Position numbers and translations under genes: made by a program. Positions 42,825 to 51,316 of a DNA stretch of 64,000 bases are shown here, one piece after another. Source of the DNA: JAAYJR01 sp964495655 (GTDB lineage: Bacteria; Bacteroidota; Bacteroidia; Bacteroidales; Prolixibacteraceae); NCBI GenBank assembly GCA_964495655.1, contig CAZBWK010000003.1, forward strand, positions 8,131-72,130, written 5' to 3'. The notes under the pieces were generated by a model. It made no database searches and had not been told where the DNA came from. It saw nothing but the letters and a program-made list of their open reading frames with translations. The number at the start of each line of letters is the position of its first letter. Position 1 is the first letter of the stretch.

Positions 42825-43734
42825 TGCACTGAAATATTTAAAACATGAGGAGTTGGATTACACTTTATGGGACAGGTGTATCAGCGACGCGGGCAATAGC
42901 AGGGTATATGCATTGTCGTGGTACCTCGACCGGACAGCGGTATACTGGGATGCACTGGTATGGGGAGATTATGAATATATTATGCCGGTTACTTTGCGCA
43001 GAAAGTTCGGAATAAAATATATATATCAGCCCCTTTTTTGCCAGCAACTGGGAATATTTCCGGAACCTGTTCCGGAGATAGCCGGACTGTTTTATTCGGA
43101 GATATTCAGGAGATTCAGGTTTGTCAATATTCTACTCAATTCAGCTAATCACATCCCGGATATTTACGGCATTAAAAAATTTTTACCACGCGATAATTTT
43201 CTTTTGAACCTGACTACAGAATATACCTCAATAAGAGACGGTTACTCAAAGAATACACTCCGCAATATTAAGAGTGCTGAAAGATCGCGGTTGAATTATG
43301 TTCCCGGCATCTCCATAAAAGAGTATATTGAATTTTTAGGTAAAAATTTGCCGGTGGGTGTAACAAAGAATGACCTGAGTAAATTCAGGAGTATAGTTGC
43401 ATATTGCCTGCACAAAGGAATTGGTGAAATGCCGGGAATCTATACATCTGAAAACAGACTGTGTGCTGCTGTTTTTTTATGCCGGTGGAAAGGGAGGTTG
43501 ATTTATCTTAATCCGGCTTCAAATGTCGATGGCAGGAAGAGCAGTGCAATGTTTTTTCTGCTGGATAATTTTATTTCGGCTAACGCGGGACAAGAAATAG
43601 TATTAGACTTTGAAGGTTCAATGGTGCCGGGTGTTGCAAGGTTCTATCAAGGGTTCGGAGCTAAAGCAGAATGTTATTATCCGTTGAAAATTAACAGGCT
43701 GCCCATTCCTTTACGTTGGATAAAAAAGATATAA
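42811..43734 (+). CDS. FemAB/GNAT-like acyltransferase-type protein, function unknown
   Basis: The protein has 307 residues with no signal peptide. The fold looks like a duplicated GNAT (FemAB-like) transferase: residues about 30-110 (VYALSWYLDRTAVYWDALVWGDYEYIMPVTLRRK) give the first half, and GIYTSENRLCAAVFLCRWKGRLIYLNPASN with VLDFEGSMVPGVARFYQGFGA gives the acyl-donor half. Such proteins transfer an aminoacyl or acyl group to a sugar or peptide precursor. It overlaps the deacetylase-like gene, so the pair may modify the same envelope polymer: one removes acetyl, the other adds an acyl group. This is inference. Confidence 0.7.
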   Translation: MSISNALKYLKHEELDYTLWDRCISDAGNSRVYALSWYLDRTAVYWDALVWGDYEYIMPVTLRRKFGIKYIYQPLFCQQLGIFPEPVPEIAGLFYSEIFRRFRFVNILLNSANHIPDIYGIKKFLPRDNFLLNLTTEYTSIRDGYSKNTLRNIKSAERSRLNYVPGISIKEYIEFLGKNLPVGVTKNDLSKFRSIVAYCLHKGIGEMPGIYTSENRLCAAVFLCRWKGRLIYLNPASNVDGRKSSAMFFLLDNFISANAGQEIVLDFEGSMVPGVARFYQGFGAKAECYYPLKINRLPIPLRWIKKI

Positions 43735-43809
43735 TTATTTCAGATTTTTCCGGTTCTTGCTTTGTTCTGCTCATTTCCATAAGCAATCGATTAGCTTTTT
43801 TATAATTTT

Positions 43810-44622
43810 TTAAACTGAAAATAGTTGTTTCTTCCCATCCTGAAATTTTTCAAATGCACCCATCCCAAAAAGGGCAAAATCATATCTAACCGGATCATCC
43901 GGATCGAAGAGTCTAAGGACATTTGTGACCTCTTCCACAGCCTGCCAGTCATTTTGTTTTCTTTTTAAAAGTCCCAGACCCCTCGAAATATTACCTGTAT
44001 GAACATCCAGTGGAAGCATTAATGCAGAGGAGGGGATATTATTCCAGAGGCCGAAGTCAACATTGTTACTGTCTTTTCTGACCATCCACCTGAGAAACAT
44101 GTTCAGCCTTTTCCCTGATGCACCTTTATTTACATTTGATACATGTTTACGTGTTCTCTCTCCGGGTATTTCGAAAAAGATACTATAAAAGTGGATCAGT
44201 GTATCTTTTATATTACCGTTGTTTTCAAATCCCTTCTCAAAAACAGATTCAAGTCCCCCGTAGTTTGCATAAATATTTTTCAGTGATCTGGCGAAATAGA
44301 TACAGTCATCGCCATTAAATGTCCTGTGGACAAATGATTTAAGCAATCTGTAATCTGAGTCTGACGCATTAATTATAAATTGGTAGGGGTCGTTATCCAT
44401 AATATTCATCAGGCGAATGGCATTTTTTATAATTGCTGTACGGTTACCCCAGGAGATTGTTGAAGTAATAAAGGCAGAGATCTCAATATTCTCTTTTTGT
44501 GAAAATTGTTTGGGTACCTGTATCGGGTCAGTAATAATAAATTCCGGTTTGTTATATCCGGCTGCTTTTTCTTCAAGCAATGTTCTTATGTCATCTCTGT
44601 TAAGATTGGAATATGAATCCAT
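43810..44622 (-). CDS. TIGR02757 family protein (DUF2400)
   Basis: The protein has 270 residues. The sequence shows the family's pattern: IQVPKQFSQKENIEISAFITSTISWGNR at the N-terminus, a long helical middle, then RLNMFLRWMVRKDSNNVDFGLW and LPLDVHTGNISRGLGLLKRKQNDWQA, and FDPDDPVRYDFALFGMGAF near the end. The family is conserved in Bacteroidota and resembles DNA glycosylase-type helical folds, but its biochemical function is not known. It follows the lolD-like gene by 74 bases, a neighbourhood I expect in related genomes. Confidence 0.88.
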   Translation of the reverse strand: MDSYSNLNRDDIRTLLEEKAAGYNKPEFIITDPIQVPKQFSQKENIEISAFITSTISWGNRTAIIKNAIRLMNIMDNDPYQFIINASDSDYRLLKSFVHRTFNGDDCIYFARSLKNIYANYGGLESVFEKGFENNGNIKDTLIHFYSIFFEIPGERTRKHVSNVNKGASGKRLNMFLRWMVRKDSNNVDFGLWNNIPSSALMLPLDVHTGNISRGLGLLKRKQNDWQAVEEVTNVLRLFDPDDPVRYDFALFGMGAFEKFQDGKKQLFSV

Positions 44623-44696
44623 TTTTTTGATTCTGAATACAAGCGATTAATGAACCGGATAACCTTTGAGGGTACCCTGGCATTTTTGTTTATCTG

Positions 44697-45389
44697 TTAT
44701 GGGATTTTCTCAGTCTCCTCAGATCCTGCATATATTACTCCGTCTTTAATATGAATTATTTTATCAGAGCGTTCGGCAAAATGATCATCGTGGGTTACTA
44801 TTACAAAAGTTTGTTTAAAATCATCACGCAGTTTAAACAGCAGGTCGTGCAGCTCCTCTCTGTTTGCCGAGTCGAGGTTTCCCGAAGGTTCGTCGGCAAG
44901 CACTACTGCCGGATTGTTAATAAGAGCCCGTGCTACCGCTACTCTTTGTTTTTCACCACCTGAAAGCTCAGAAGGTTTATGGTTATATCTTTGTGTAAGG
45001 CCAAGATAGTCAATTAGTTTCATTGCCTTTTTTTCAGCTTTTTTTCTTGAAGTACGGGCAATAAATGCAGGGATGCAGATATTTTCAAGTGCATTGAATT
45101 CGGGCAGAAGATGATGGAACTGGAATACAAAGCCGATTTCTTTATTTCTAAAGGCTGATAATTCTTTTTCATCAAGAGAGGATATTTTTTTGTCTCCGTA
45201 GTATACTTCTCCGCTATCCGGCTGGCTTAAAGTTCCAATTATCTGCAGCAGGGTAGTCTTACCTGCTCCGCTTGCGCCCACAATTGAGTATATTTTCCCC
45301 ATAGGAATTTCAAGATCAATTCCTTTTAGCACCTGAAGAGGGCCGAACGATTTTTTTATATTTACTGCTTTGATCAAAATATAATGCAC
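44697..45389 (-). CDS. ABC transporter ATP-binding protein (LolD-like)
   Basis: The protein has 230 residues. Walker A GASGAGKTTLLQII, Q-loop FVFQFHHLLPEFNALEN (LolD/MacB-type), signature LSGGEKQRVAVARAL and Walker B VVLADEPSGNLDS are all present. It likely powers release of lipoproteins from the inner membrane or a related efflux/mechanotransmission complex; the permease partner (LolC/E-like) is not adjacent, so I leave the symbol blank. Cytoplasmic face. The neighbour downstream is TIGR02757. Confidence 0.88.
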   Translation of the reverse strand: MHYILIKAVNIKKSFGPLQVLKGIDLEIPMGKIYSIVGASGAGKTTLLQIIGTLSQPDSGEVYYGDKKISSLDEKELSAFRNKEIGFVFQFHHLLPEFNALENICIPAFIARTSRKKAEKKAMKLIDYLGLTQRYNHKPSELSGGEKQRVAVARALINNPAVVLADEPSGNLDSANREELHDLLFKLRDDFKQTFVIVTHDDHFAERSDKIIHIKDGVIYAGSEETEKIP

Positions 45390-45472
45390 CCGGTTAAAAG
45401 CGGAGATGCGGGCTCATTAATTGTACAAGCCCGCATATCCTATGAATTAATACTTACGATATCAGAATAAAG

Positions 45473-45742
45473 TTAGTCCTCCATTTGGTCGTAAATATTC
45501 TTTTTTATCTCATTAGCATCTTTCGTGACATCATTTGATACCTCATCCAGGTCCTTTTTAATGTCAGAGGTATGTTCGTTGATCTCACGTTTAATCTCAT
45601 TTGTTGCTTTTTTAAATTCGCGCAATCCTTTACCTAATGTTTTGGCAATATCCGGAATGGCTTTTGCCCCGAAAAACAACAGCGCAAGCAGCATTACCAA
45701 AACAAGTTCCCCTCCGCTGACAAACAAAATATACGTTACCAT
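45473..45742 (-). CDS. tatA: Sec-independent translocase TatA/TatE
   Basis: The protein has 89 residues. A single N-terminal membrane helix (GGELVLVMLLALLFFGAKAIPDIA) leads into the amphipathic FGKGLREFKK-type helix and an acidic, lysine-rich tail (HTSDIKKDLDEVSNDVTKDANEIKK). TatA forms the protein-conducting assembly with TatC, encoded about 6 kb away. A candidate promoter lies at 45761-45768. The extended tail may be coiled coil. TatB-type function is not separately visible, as is usual for two-component TatAC systems. Confidence 0.93.
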   Translation of the reverse strand: MVTYILFVSGGELVLVMLLALLFFGAKAIPDIAKTLGKGLREFKKATNEIKREINEHTSDIKKDLDEVSNDVTKDANEIKKNIYDQMED

Positions 45743-45760
45743 TCCTAGTTATTTTACTTA

Positions 45761-45768
45761 CAAATATA
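45761..45768 (-). promoter_or_regulatory. Candidate -7 box for tatA
   Basis: Minus-strand TATATTTG matches TAnnTTTG, 18 bases before the ATG at 45742. A TTTG lies only 14 bases further upstream, shorter than usual. Confidence 0.45.
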
Positions 45769-45818
45769 CAAATTGGTATGATCAAAATTATAATATCTGT
45801 AAAAGTTTAATTCTGTTT

Positions 45819-48800
45819 TTATTTTTTCTTCCCTGCTGTCATTTTTAACAAACGCATTTGTATTTCGTACGCTACAGGTGTAGCTACAAACAGCGACGAA
45901 TATGTACCGACTATTACACCCACGAGAAGCGCGAATGTAAAACCTCTGATAGTAGCTCCTCCGAACAGAAATATTGCAAGCAGTACGACTATAGTTGACA
46001 AAGATGTGCTGAAAGTACGTCGCAGGGTACTGTTCATCGCTGAGTCAACATTCTGTTCCCTGTTCCTTTTCGGATAAAGTTTAAGGTATTCCCTGATACG
46101 GTCCAGGACAACAACGGTATCGTTGATTGAGTATCCCAGTACTGTAAGGATTGCAGCAATGAAAGCCTGGTCAATCTCCAGTGAGAATGGCAGTATATTG
46201 TACAGCATCGAGAAAATTCCCAGTATTATCAGTGAATCGTGGGCCAGGGCGACTATTGCTCCCACACTGTATTGCCAGTTACTGAAGCGTATCAGTATAT
46301 AGAGGAAGATAATTATTAATGCAAAACCAATTGCCACGACAGAATCCTTCCTGATATCATCAGATATTGTTGCCCCTACCTTTTGGGAGCTAAGCTGATA
46401 ATCTTCAGTGAACTCTTCAAGGGTAACATTTTTATCAATAAATCCTGCATCCTGCAATCCCCTCATAAGCAGCTCTTCAACCTCGTTGTCGACATTCTCA
46501 GAATCGTCATCAACTTTATAAACGGTTGTAATTCTCACCTGGTTGGCAGATCCGAATGTTTTTACTTCGGGAGCCATTCCATATACATCTGTAAGTGCCT
46601 GCTGTACATCAGCAACCTGCACATCCTGCTCGAACCGTACCACATAAGTCCGGCCTCCTTTAAAGTCAATGCCATAATTTAATCCCCTGGTAGCCAGCGA
46701 CATGATCCCTAATAAAATGAATGCACCTGAAATTATGAAGGCAATCTTTCTTTTTTCCAGAAACTTAATTGAGGTATTTCGAAGCCATTGGCTTGAGGCG
46801 GCAGATGTGTACTTTATCTGTTTACTTCTTTTCAGTCTCCATTCAAATATCAGTCTTGTGATAAAGATAGCTGTAAAAAGTGAAGTAAGTATACCGATAA
46901 TAAGAGTTGTTGCAAAACCTTTTATCGGTCCCGATCCGAAAACATACAGCACTATACCGGTCAGAAGAGTGGTTACCTGTCCGTCAATAATAGCTGAGTA
47001 AGCATTTTTATAACCATCTGCAATTGCCAGTTTAAGGCCTTTCCCTGCTAGAATTTCTTCCTGTACCCGTTCATAGATAAGCACGTTAGCATCAACCGAC
47101 ATACCTATTGTCAGCACTATACCTGCTATACCCGGCAAAGTCAGGGTTGCTCCGAGAGATGCAAGTATGCCGATAATAAACAGCATATTGATCAGAAGTG
47201 CTGCATTTGCAGCGCCACCTGCATTTCTGCTATAGAAGAAGATCATGTATGCCAGTACCAGAACAAAAGCGATTATGAAAGAATACATACCTTTATTAAT
47301 TGCTTCACGACCGAGAGAGGGACCAACAATTTCTTCCTGTATAATTCTTGCAGGCGCAGGCATTTTTCCTGATTTAAGAATGTTTGCAAGGTCTTTGGCC
47401 TCCTCGATACTTTCAAGTCCGGTAATGCTTGAACGACCTCCTGAAATTTCATTTTGAACAGTAGGGAATGAGCGTACATAATCATCGAGAACAATAGCTA
47501 TTGATTTCCCTATATTTTCTTTAGTCATTCTTTGCCATGTTTTAGCCCCTTCACTGTTCATCGTCATTGAAACCTCCGGACTAGAACCGAACTGGTCGAA
47601 ATCCTGTCGGGCGTCAGTGATCACGTCACCACTAAGTGGCGGCCTTCCGTCGCGGGTTGTTACTTTAAGGGCAATAAGTCTGAAATAGTTGCCTCCCTCA
47701 TCAATAGCATTTGCAGTCCATCTGAATATCATATCTCTTGGGAAGATAGATCGTATCTGCTCCATTGAAAGATATTCGTTGACTTTAGATGTATCTCTTG
47801 AGTGTGCAATTCCCACTGCCGGACCGGGGAATAGCTGTCCTGACTGGTCTGTACTTGGACTCAGCACGGCGAATAACGGATATTGCTGTCTGAAGTTTTC
47901 CAGGTCTTCTAATCCGGCAACAGTGGTATCTTCGGTCATACCTGATTCCAGTTCTGAAAGCAATGAACTCCCGTCTGTTGTATCAGCATCTGCTTCTGTC
48001 TGGCTGTCTGCCTGGAGCACATCTTCTTCTCCGGATTCAGTATCTGAAGTCTGGATGGTTGTATCTTTTCCCAGGTTCTGTATTTCCTGTAATTTATCAT
48101 TTGCCTGGAGAAGGTATTGGTAAACTTCTCTGTTTTCGTAAGTTTCCCAAAACTCAAGAGTTGCTGTGCCCTGCAGAAGATTTCTGACCCTGTTCTGGTC
48201 TTTAACCCCGGGAAGTTCTACAAGGATTCGCCCTTTAGTCTGCAACTGCTGAATATTCGGCTGTGCAACCCCAAAGCGGTCAATACGTGTTCTGATGATA
48301 TTAAAAGCGTTATCAATGGCAGCATCTGTTTCTCTGCGGATAACATTCAGAACTTCACTATTGGTTGAATTTATATTTATTTTGTCACGCAGTTCAAGTG
48401 TCAGGAATATAGATGCCAGCTGCGCATTTGGATCTATCTGTTCAAAAGCTTGCCCAAAGAGAGTAACAAAATCTTCCTGACTTTCCTTTTTGAGCTGGTT
48501 AGCTTTCGCTAATGCAGCATTGAATGTTGAGTCATTATTATAGTTGGAAAGGGCTCTTATCAGGTCATCGACAGCCACTTCAAGGGTTACGTTCATACCA
48601 CCTTTCAGGTCAAGCCCCAGGTTTAATTCAAGTTCTTTAACCTGTTTGTACGTAAATTTTTTAAGACCCAAGAAGTTATAAATGACTTCTCCCGAGATTG
48701 AATCGAGGTAAGAAAATTCCATTGCAGGATCTCCCTGTGCATACTCCACTGCTGCCTTTTCTACCTGTTTAGCTTTCCATGTAAATGATAATTGATAAAA

Positions 48801-48854
48801 ACAAACAGCTGCCAGCAGTATGGCAAATGTCATTATAGCACCTTTATTTTGCAT
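45819..48854 (-). CDS. secDF: Fused protein translocase SecDF
   Basis: The protein has 1011 residues: SecD and SecF fused, the usual Bacteroidota form. It uses proton motive force to help complete Sec export. The SecD part has the N-terminal helix, LNLGLDLKGGMNVTLEV, the large periplasmic P1 domain, FGVAQPNIQQLQTKGRILVELPGV and LRSGKMPAP-like export region (ANILKSGKMPAPARI). Six helices follow (TLPGIAGIVLTIGMSVDANVLIYERVQEE). The SecF part begins near residue 705 (LNYGIDFKGGRTYVVRF) and ends with GYSINDTVVVLDRIRE. An acidic, Ser/Thr/Glu-rich insertion of about 60 residues lies within P1 (TSDTESGEEDVLQADSQTEA to about TVAGLEDLEN). Confidence 0.97.
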   Translation of the reverse strand: MQNKGAIMTFAILLAAVCFYQLSFTWKAKQVEKAAVEYAQGDPAMEFSYLDSISGEVIYNFLGLKKFTYKQVKELELNLGLDLKGGMNVTLEVAVDDLIRALSNYNNDSTFNAALAKANQLKKESQEDFVTLFGQAFEQIDPNAQLASIFLTLELRDKININSTNSEVLNVIRRETDAAIDNAFNIIRTRIDRFGVAQPNIQQLQTKGRILVELPGVKDQNRVRNLLQGTATLEFWETYENREVYQYLLQANDKLQEIQNLGKDTTIQTSDTESGEEDVLQADSQTEADADTTDGSSLLSELESGMTEDTTVAGLEDLENFRQQYPLFAVLSPSTDQSGQLFPGPAVGIAHSRDTSKVNEYLSMEQIRSIFPRDMIFRWTANAIDEGGNYFRLIALKVTTRDGRPPLSGDVITDARQDFDQFGSSPEVSMTMNSEGAKTWQRMTKENIGKSIAIVLDDYVRSFPTVQNEISGGRSSITGLESIEEAKDLANILKSGKMPAPARIIQEEIVGPSLGREAINKGMYSFIIAFVLVLAYMIFFYSRNAGGAANAALLINMLFIIGILASLGATLTLPGIAGIVLTIGMSVDANVLIYERVQEEILAGKGLKLAIADGYKNAYSAIIDGQVTTLLTGIVLYVFGSGPIKGFATTLIIGILTSLFTAIFITRLIFEWRLKRSKQIKYTSAASSQWLRNTSIKFLEKRKIAFIISGAFILLGIMSLATRGLNYGIDFKGGRTYVVRFEQDVQVADVQQALTDVYGMAPEVKTFGSANQVRITTVYKVDDDSENVDNEVEELLMRGLQDAGFIDKNVTLEEFTEDYQLSSQKVGATISDDIRKDSVVAIGFALIIIFLYILIRFSNWQYSVGAIVALAHDSLIILGIFSMLYNILPFSLEIDQAFIAAILTVLGYSINDTVVVLDRIREYLKLYPKRNREQNVDSAMNSTLRRTFSTSLSTIVVLLAIFLFGGATIRGFTFALLVGVIVGTYSSLFVATPVAYEIQMRLLKMTAGKKK

Positions 48855-48921
48855 GTTATATAATTTTTTTGTTATTTTTTAGTAATATTTTTTATTTGAT
48901 TAGACTGTATCTACACATTGG

Positions 48922-48939
48922 CCTGCCGGATCCGGCAGG
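48922..48939. repeat. 18-bp perfect palindrome upstream of secDF
   Basis: CCTGCCGGATCCGGCAGG is its own reverse complement. It lies 68 bases upstream of the secDF ATG and 38 bases past the stop of the small membrane-protein gene. CCGGAT recurs in the next 40 bases. It could act as a bidirectional terminator-type hairpin, an operator, or a dispersed REP-like element; no T run follows. Confidence 0.6.
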
Positions 48940-48976
48940 TGAAAGGAATCACCGGATCGTAATGTTTGCCGGATGC

Positions 48977-49387
48977 TCAGAGAAGAACCGGGTGATCTTC
49001 CTCAGAAAAGGAGAAATAGTAATGACCGGCTATTAATTGCAGGAATGATAGTAATGATGGATTAACGGTTTTTTTATAGTCAGTTTTCAGTATTTGGGAA
49101 TCATGCTGCTGGTGATATTTTTGGATTAGCTTGTTATGTGATTGTTCATACAATATCCGGGATGGTATTTTCTGAATTGAAATTTTTGCCGATAATGAAC
49201 TGAATGGATTATACAGGCAAATCATATTTTCAGATTTGTCAGCTTGACCGCTATCAGCTTCTATCTCTTCAAGTCCGACAGGGTGTTTGTCAAAATATAT
49301 ATCCAGAATGACTGTAGCGCCAACAACTACAATTAAAGCTGCCAGCCTTAGCAATCCTTTTTTCGATATTTTAAGATCGTATTTCAC
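48977..49387 (-). CDS. Small membrane-anchored hypothetical protein, GTG start
   Basis: About 136 residues from a GTG at 49387 (GTGAAATACGATC). A longer frame from 49423 includes the promoter itself and is therefore wrong. One membrane helix (LLRLAALIVVVGATVILDIYF) is followed by a periplasmic or exposed portion with no recognised domain (IQKIPSRILYEQSHNKLIQKYHQQH, SLLSFLQLIAGHYYF). A near-perfect promoter (TTTG, 19 bases, TATATTTG) begins right before it. It lies between secDF and the retropepsin-like gene, near a malate dehydrogenase scar. I do not recognise it. Codons look normal. Confidence 0.6.
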   Translation of the reverse strand: MKYDLKISKKGLLRLAALIVVVGATVILDIYFDKHPVGLEEIEADSGQADKSENMICLYNPFSSLSAKISIQKIPSRILYEQSHNKLIQKYHQQHDSQILKTDYKKTVNPSLLSFLQLIAGHYYFSFSEEDHPVLL

Positions 49388-49406
49388 AAGCTTTTTTTGA
49401 GCGGAG

Positions 49407-49437
49407 CAAATATACCTAAACATTTCAGGTTTACAAA
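49407..49437 (-). promoter_or_regulatory. Strong promoter for the small membrane protein
   Basis: Minus-strand TTTG (49437-49434), 19 bases, TATATTTG (49414-49407) exactly match the consensus and spacing. Transcription would start near 49400, so the GTG at 49387 becomes the first usable start in the frame. Confidence 0.8.
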
Positions 49438-49462
49438 GATAGGATTAAGTAATTTCAATGAA

Positions 49463-49900
49463 TTAATTAACCCCGTCTGTATTAAGGGTTATGATTTTTC
49501 TTTTGTAATCTACTATTGCATTGTATTTCATAAGAAAATCACCTCCCAGCAGGCCGCAAATATTAAGATTTGCTGCTTTTGAGTATAATTTGTTTATTGA
49601 TGAAAGATCAAGCAGGGCTACTTTGAGCTTCTCTAATTTTATTTTTCCCCAGGAGATTTCCTTTATTTCGGCTAGTACAGATTCCATTGGCATACCCCCA
49701 ATGCCTGCAGTATTTACCTTGTCGGGGGAGTCGTCTGAAAGATTATATTTTGATGTAAGGTTTTTGTCGAACACCGTTTTGGATGCTCCTGTATCAACTA
49801 CCCAGTATCCAATAGTTGAATCAAAAAACTTAGACGAAATGATAATATGAAAGTTGTCCTCTTCCAACTCGATTATTTGGACAGGGATTTTAATCTTCAT
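49463..49900 (-). CDS. Retropepsin-like aspartic protease domain protein
   Basis: About 145 residues from the ATG at 49900. A longer reading from 50005 would include malate dehydrogenase debris, so I reject it. The single aspartic-protease half-domain shows WVVDTGASKTVFD (catalytic Asp), GGMPMES (flap-like), and CGLLGGDFLMKYNAIVDYKRKIITL (the conserved ILGxDFL-type end, here LLGGDFL). Retropepsin-like proteins of this size work as homodimers. No signal peptide is visible, so it is probably cytoplasmic. No partner or substrate is evident. It follows the mdh remnant directly and is likely transcribed from upstream. Confidence 0.8.
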   Translation of the reverse strand: MKIKIPVQIIELEEDNFHIIISSKFFDSTIGYWVVDTGASKTVFDKNLTSKYNLSDDSPDKVNTAGIGGMPMESVLAEIKEISWGKIKLEKLKVALLDLSSINKLYSKAANLNICGLLGGDFLMKYNAIVDYKRKIITLNTDGVN

Positions 49901-50046
49901 TCGTTGTATATTTAAGTTCTTTAGAATAAATTCAGTCCGTATTCCCCCTGAGGTAATGACCACTACCTCTGAATTCTCTGTTTTTTTATAATTATTTGTG
50001 CACATGTGGTCCCGACATTACCGGCTCCGACAACTGTTACTTTCAT
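49901..50046 (-). pseudogene. mdh: Malate dehydrogenase remnant, internally deleted and frameshifted
   Basis: The minus strand from 50046 reads MKVTVVGAGNVGTTCAQ, the NAD-binding start of malate dehydrogenase, and stops at 49963. In the next frame TNNYKKTENSEVVVITSG (about 49999-49947) matches the family's TNDYxKTxxSDVVVITSG segment, which should lie about 50 residues later. So roughly 40-50 codons between the two pieces are lost, with a frame change. Nothing of the catalytic part or C-terminus remains. An intact copy may exist elsewhere. Confidence 0.75.
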
Positions 50047-50068
50047 CGTTTAAAATTTTATCATCCTT

Positions 50069-51271
50069 TTATTTGTATGCTTTTCCATTAATTTCCTTTT
50101 CCTTTTTGAACAGAACAACAAAAGCCAGTAACAACAGGATTGAGGCTATGGTTGTAACACTCCAGATAATATCCCAGTTGTAGCCAGTTGCAGTTTTATT
50201 AAGATCAATCAGTTTGGCACAAATGAAATTTCCAACTAAGAGGCCTGCTCCGAAAGTTACCAGAAAGATAAATCCCTGAGCCTGCGATTTGAGTTCAGCA
50301 GGAGACTTTTTATCGATATATATCTGGCCGCCGACGTAAAAAAATCCAAAGATCAGACCGTGCACAAGTATACCTATATAATAAATCCATGATTGATCGA
50401 TAACTCCGCCGGCATAAAATGCAAAATATCTTATTGTTAATGCTATCAATCCCATTATCATAGTCATCCGTAGTCCGTATTTTTTTATAGCCGGGGGAAC
50501 CAGCAGAATGAATCCCATTTCTGCAAGTACTCCCCAGTTGATAGTAATTGTAATATATTTTGTTTCGATATCGAGCAGAAACTCTGAAAAGTATGAATAG
50601 TACATTGCAAAAGGGATCATCGAAAGGAACGACATAATTATGAACACGGCGAAATTGGTGTCTTTCATTAGTTTAACAGTTCCGAGTCCGAAGATATCTG
50701 TTATTGTAAATTTGGCGCCTTTACCCGGTGAAGGTGTGTCGGGGAGTGTGAAGTTGGTTATTGCAGCCACAATGCTGACTCCCGCGCCGCAATAAAACGG
50801 CAGGTTGGTGCCGTCAAAATCCAGTTTCAGAAAATGAGTAAAAATAACGCTGAAAATTCCTGATGCCACCCAGCCTATTGAACCGAAAACTCTTATTTTA
50901 GGAAACTCTTCAGAAGGGAGGTGAGCCATGGCAATTGCGCTTGTGAGGCTCCAGGAGGGCATATATGCAAGCATGGCGAACAGGAGGCAGATAAAGAGTA
51001 TATCAGGATTGTTTGTATTACCTGCCCATAATAACATAGCTGCATTTATTATATTCATCGACGTAAGAACTTTTTGTGCGGGCCAAAAACGGTCTGCCAG
51101 CATCCCGATCATTGGCGATAGCATACATCCAATTGCCATTGAGCTTAATATCAAAGCTTTTTGTGTGCTTCCAACCTCAAGGTTGGTGAGATACGCGGCA
51201 AGGGGTACCCACCAGACAGCAAACATCATGTATTGGAGTAACATCATGACGGAAAGTTTCAACTTATGCAT
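50069..51271 (-). CDS. MFS transporter, nucleoside/sugar-H+ symporter (NHS) type
   Basis: The protein has 400 residues with twelve hydrophobic segments. The N-terminus MLLQYMMFAVWWVPLAAYL and the second region GMLADRFWPAQKVL, with ASIAMAHLPSEEFPKIRVFGSIGWVASGI, match the nucleoside:H+ symporter / NupG-like family of MFS. Members near glycan-degradation genes often import sugars or nucleosides. It is an inner-membrane protein and the last clearly linked gene of the 50-64 kb catabolic cluster, 45 bases after the PhoD-like gene. Confidence 0.85.
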   Translation of the reverse strand: MHKLKLSVMMLLQYMMFAVWWVPLAAYLTNLEVGSTQKALILSSMAIGCMLSPMIGMLADRFWPAQKVLTSMNIINAAMLLWAGNTNNPDILFICLLFAMLAYMPSWSLTSAIAMAHLPSEEFPKIRVFGSIGWVASGIFSVIFTHFLKLDFDGTNLPFYCGAGVSIVAAITNFTLPDTPSPGKGAKFTITDIFGLGTVKLMKDTNFAVFIIMSFLSMIPFAMYYSYFSEFLLDIETKYITITINWGVLAEMGFILLVPPAIKKYGLRMTMIMGLIALTIRYFAFYAGGVIDQSWIYYIGILVHGLIFGFFYVGGQIYIDKKSPAELKSQAQGFIFLVTFGAGLLVGNFICAKLIDLNKTATGYNWDIIWSVTTIASILLLLAFVVLFKKEKEINGKAYK

Positions 51272-51316
51272 AATTTATATTTATTTAAATTTTGATATCC
51301 GCAATATTAACAGGAG

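Noticed and set aside
49901..50005. Longer retropepsin-like protein starting at 50005
   Set aside because: Its first 35 residues are malate dehydrogenase debris (TNNYKKTENSEVVVITSG).
48855..50068. Insertion sequence or transposon at the mdh scar
   Set aside because: No transposase gene, no terminal inverted repeats and no target duplication are seen around the two small genes.
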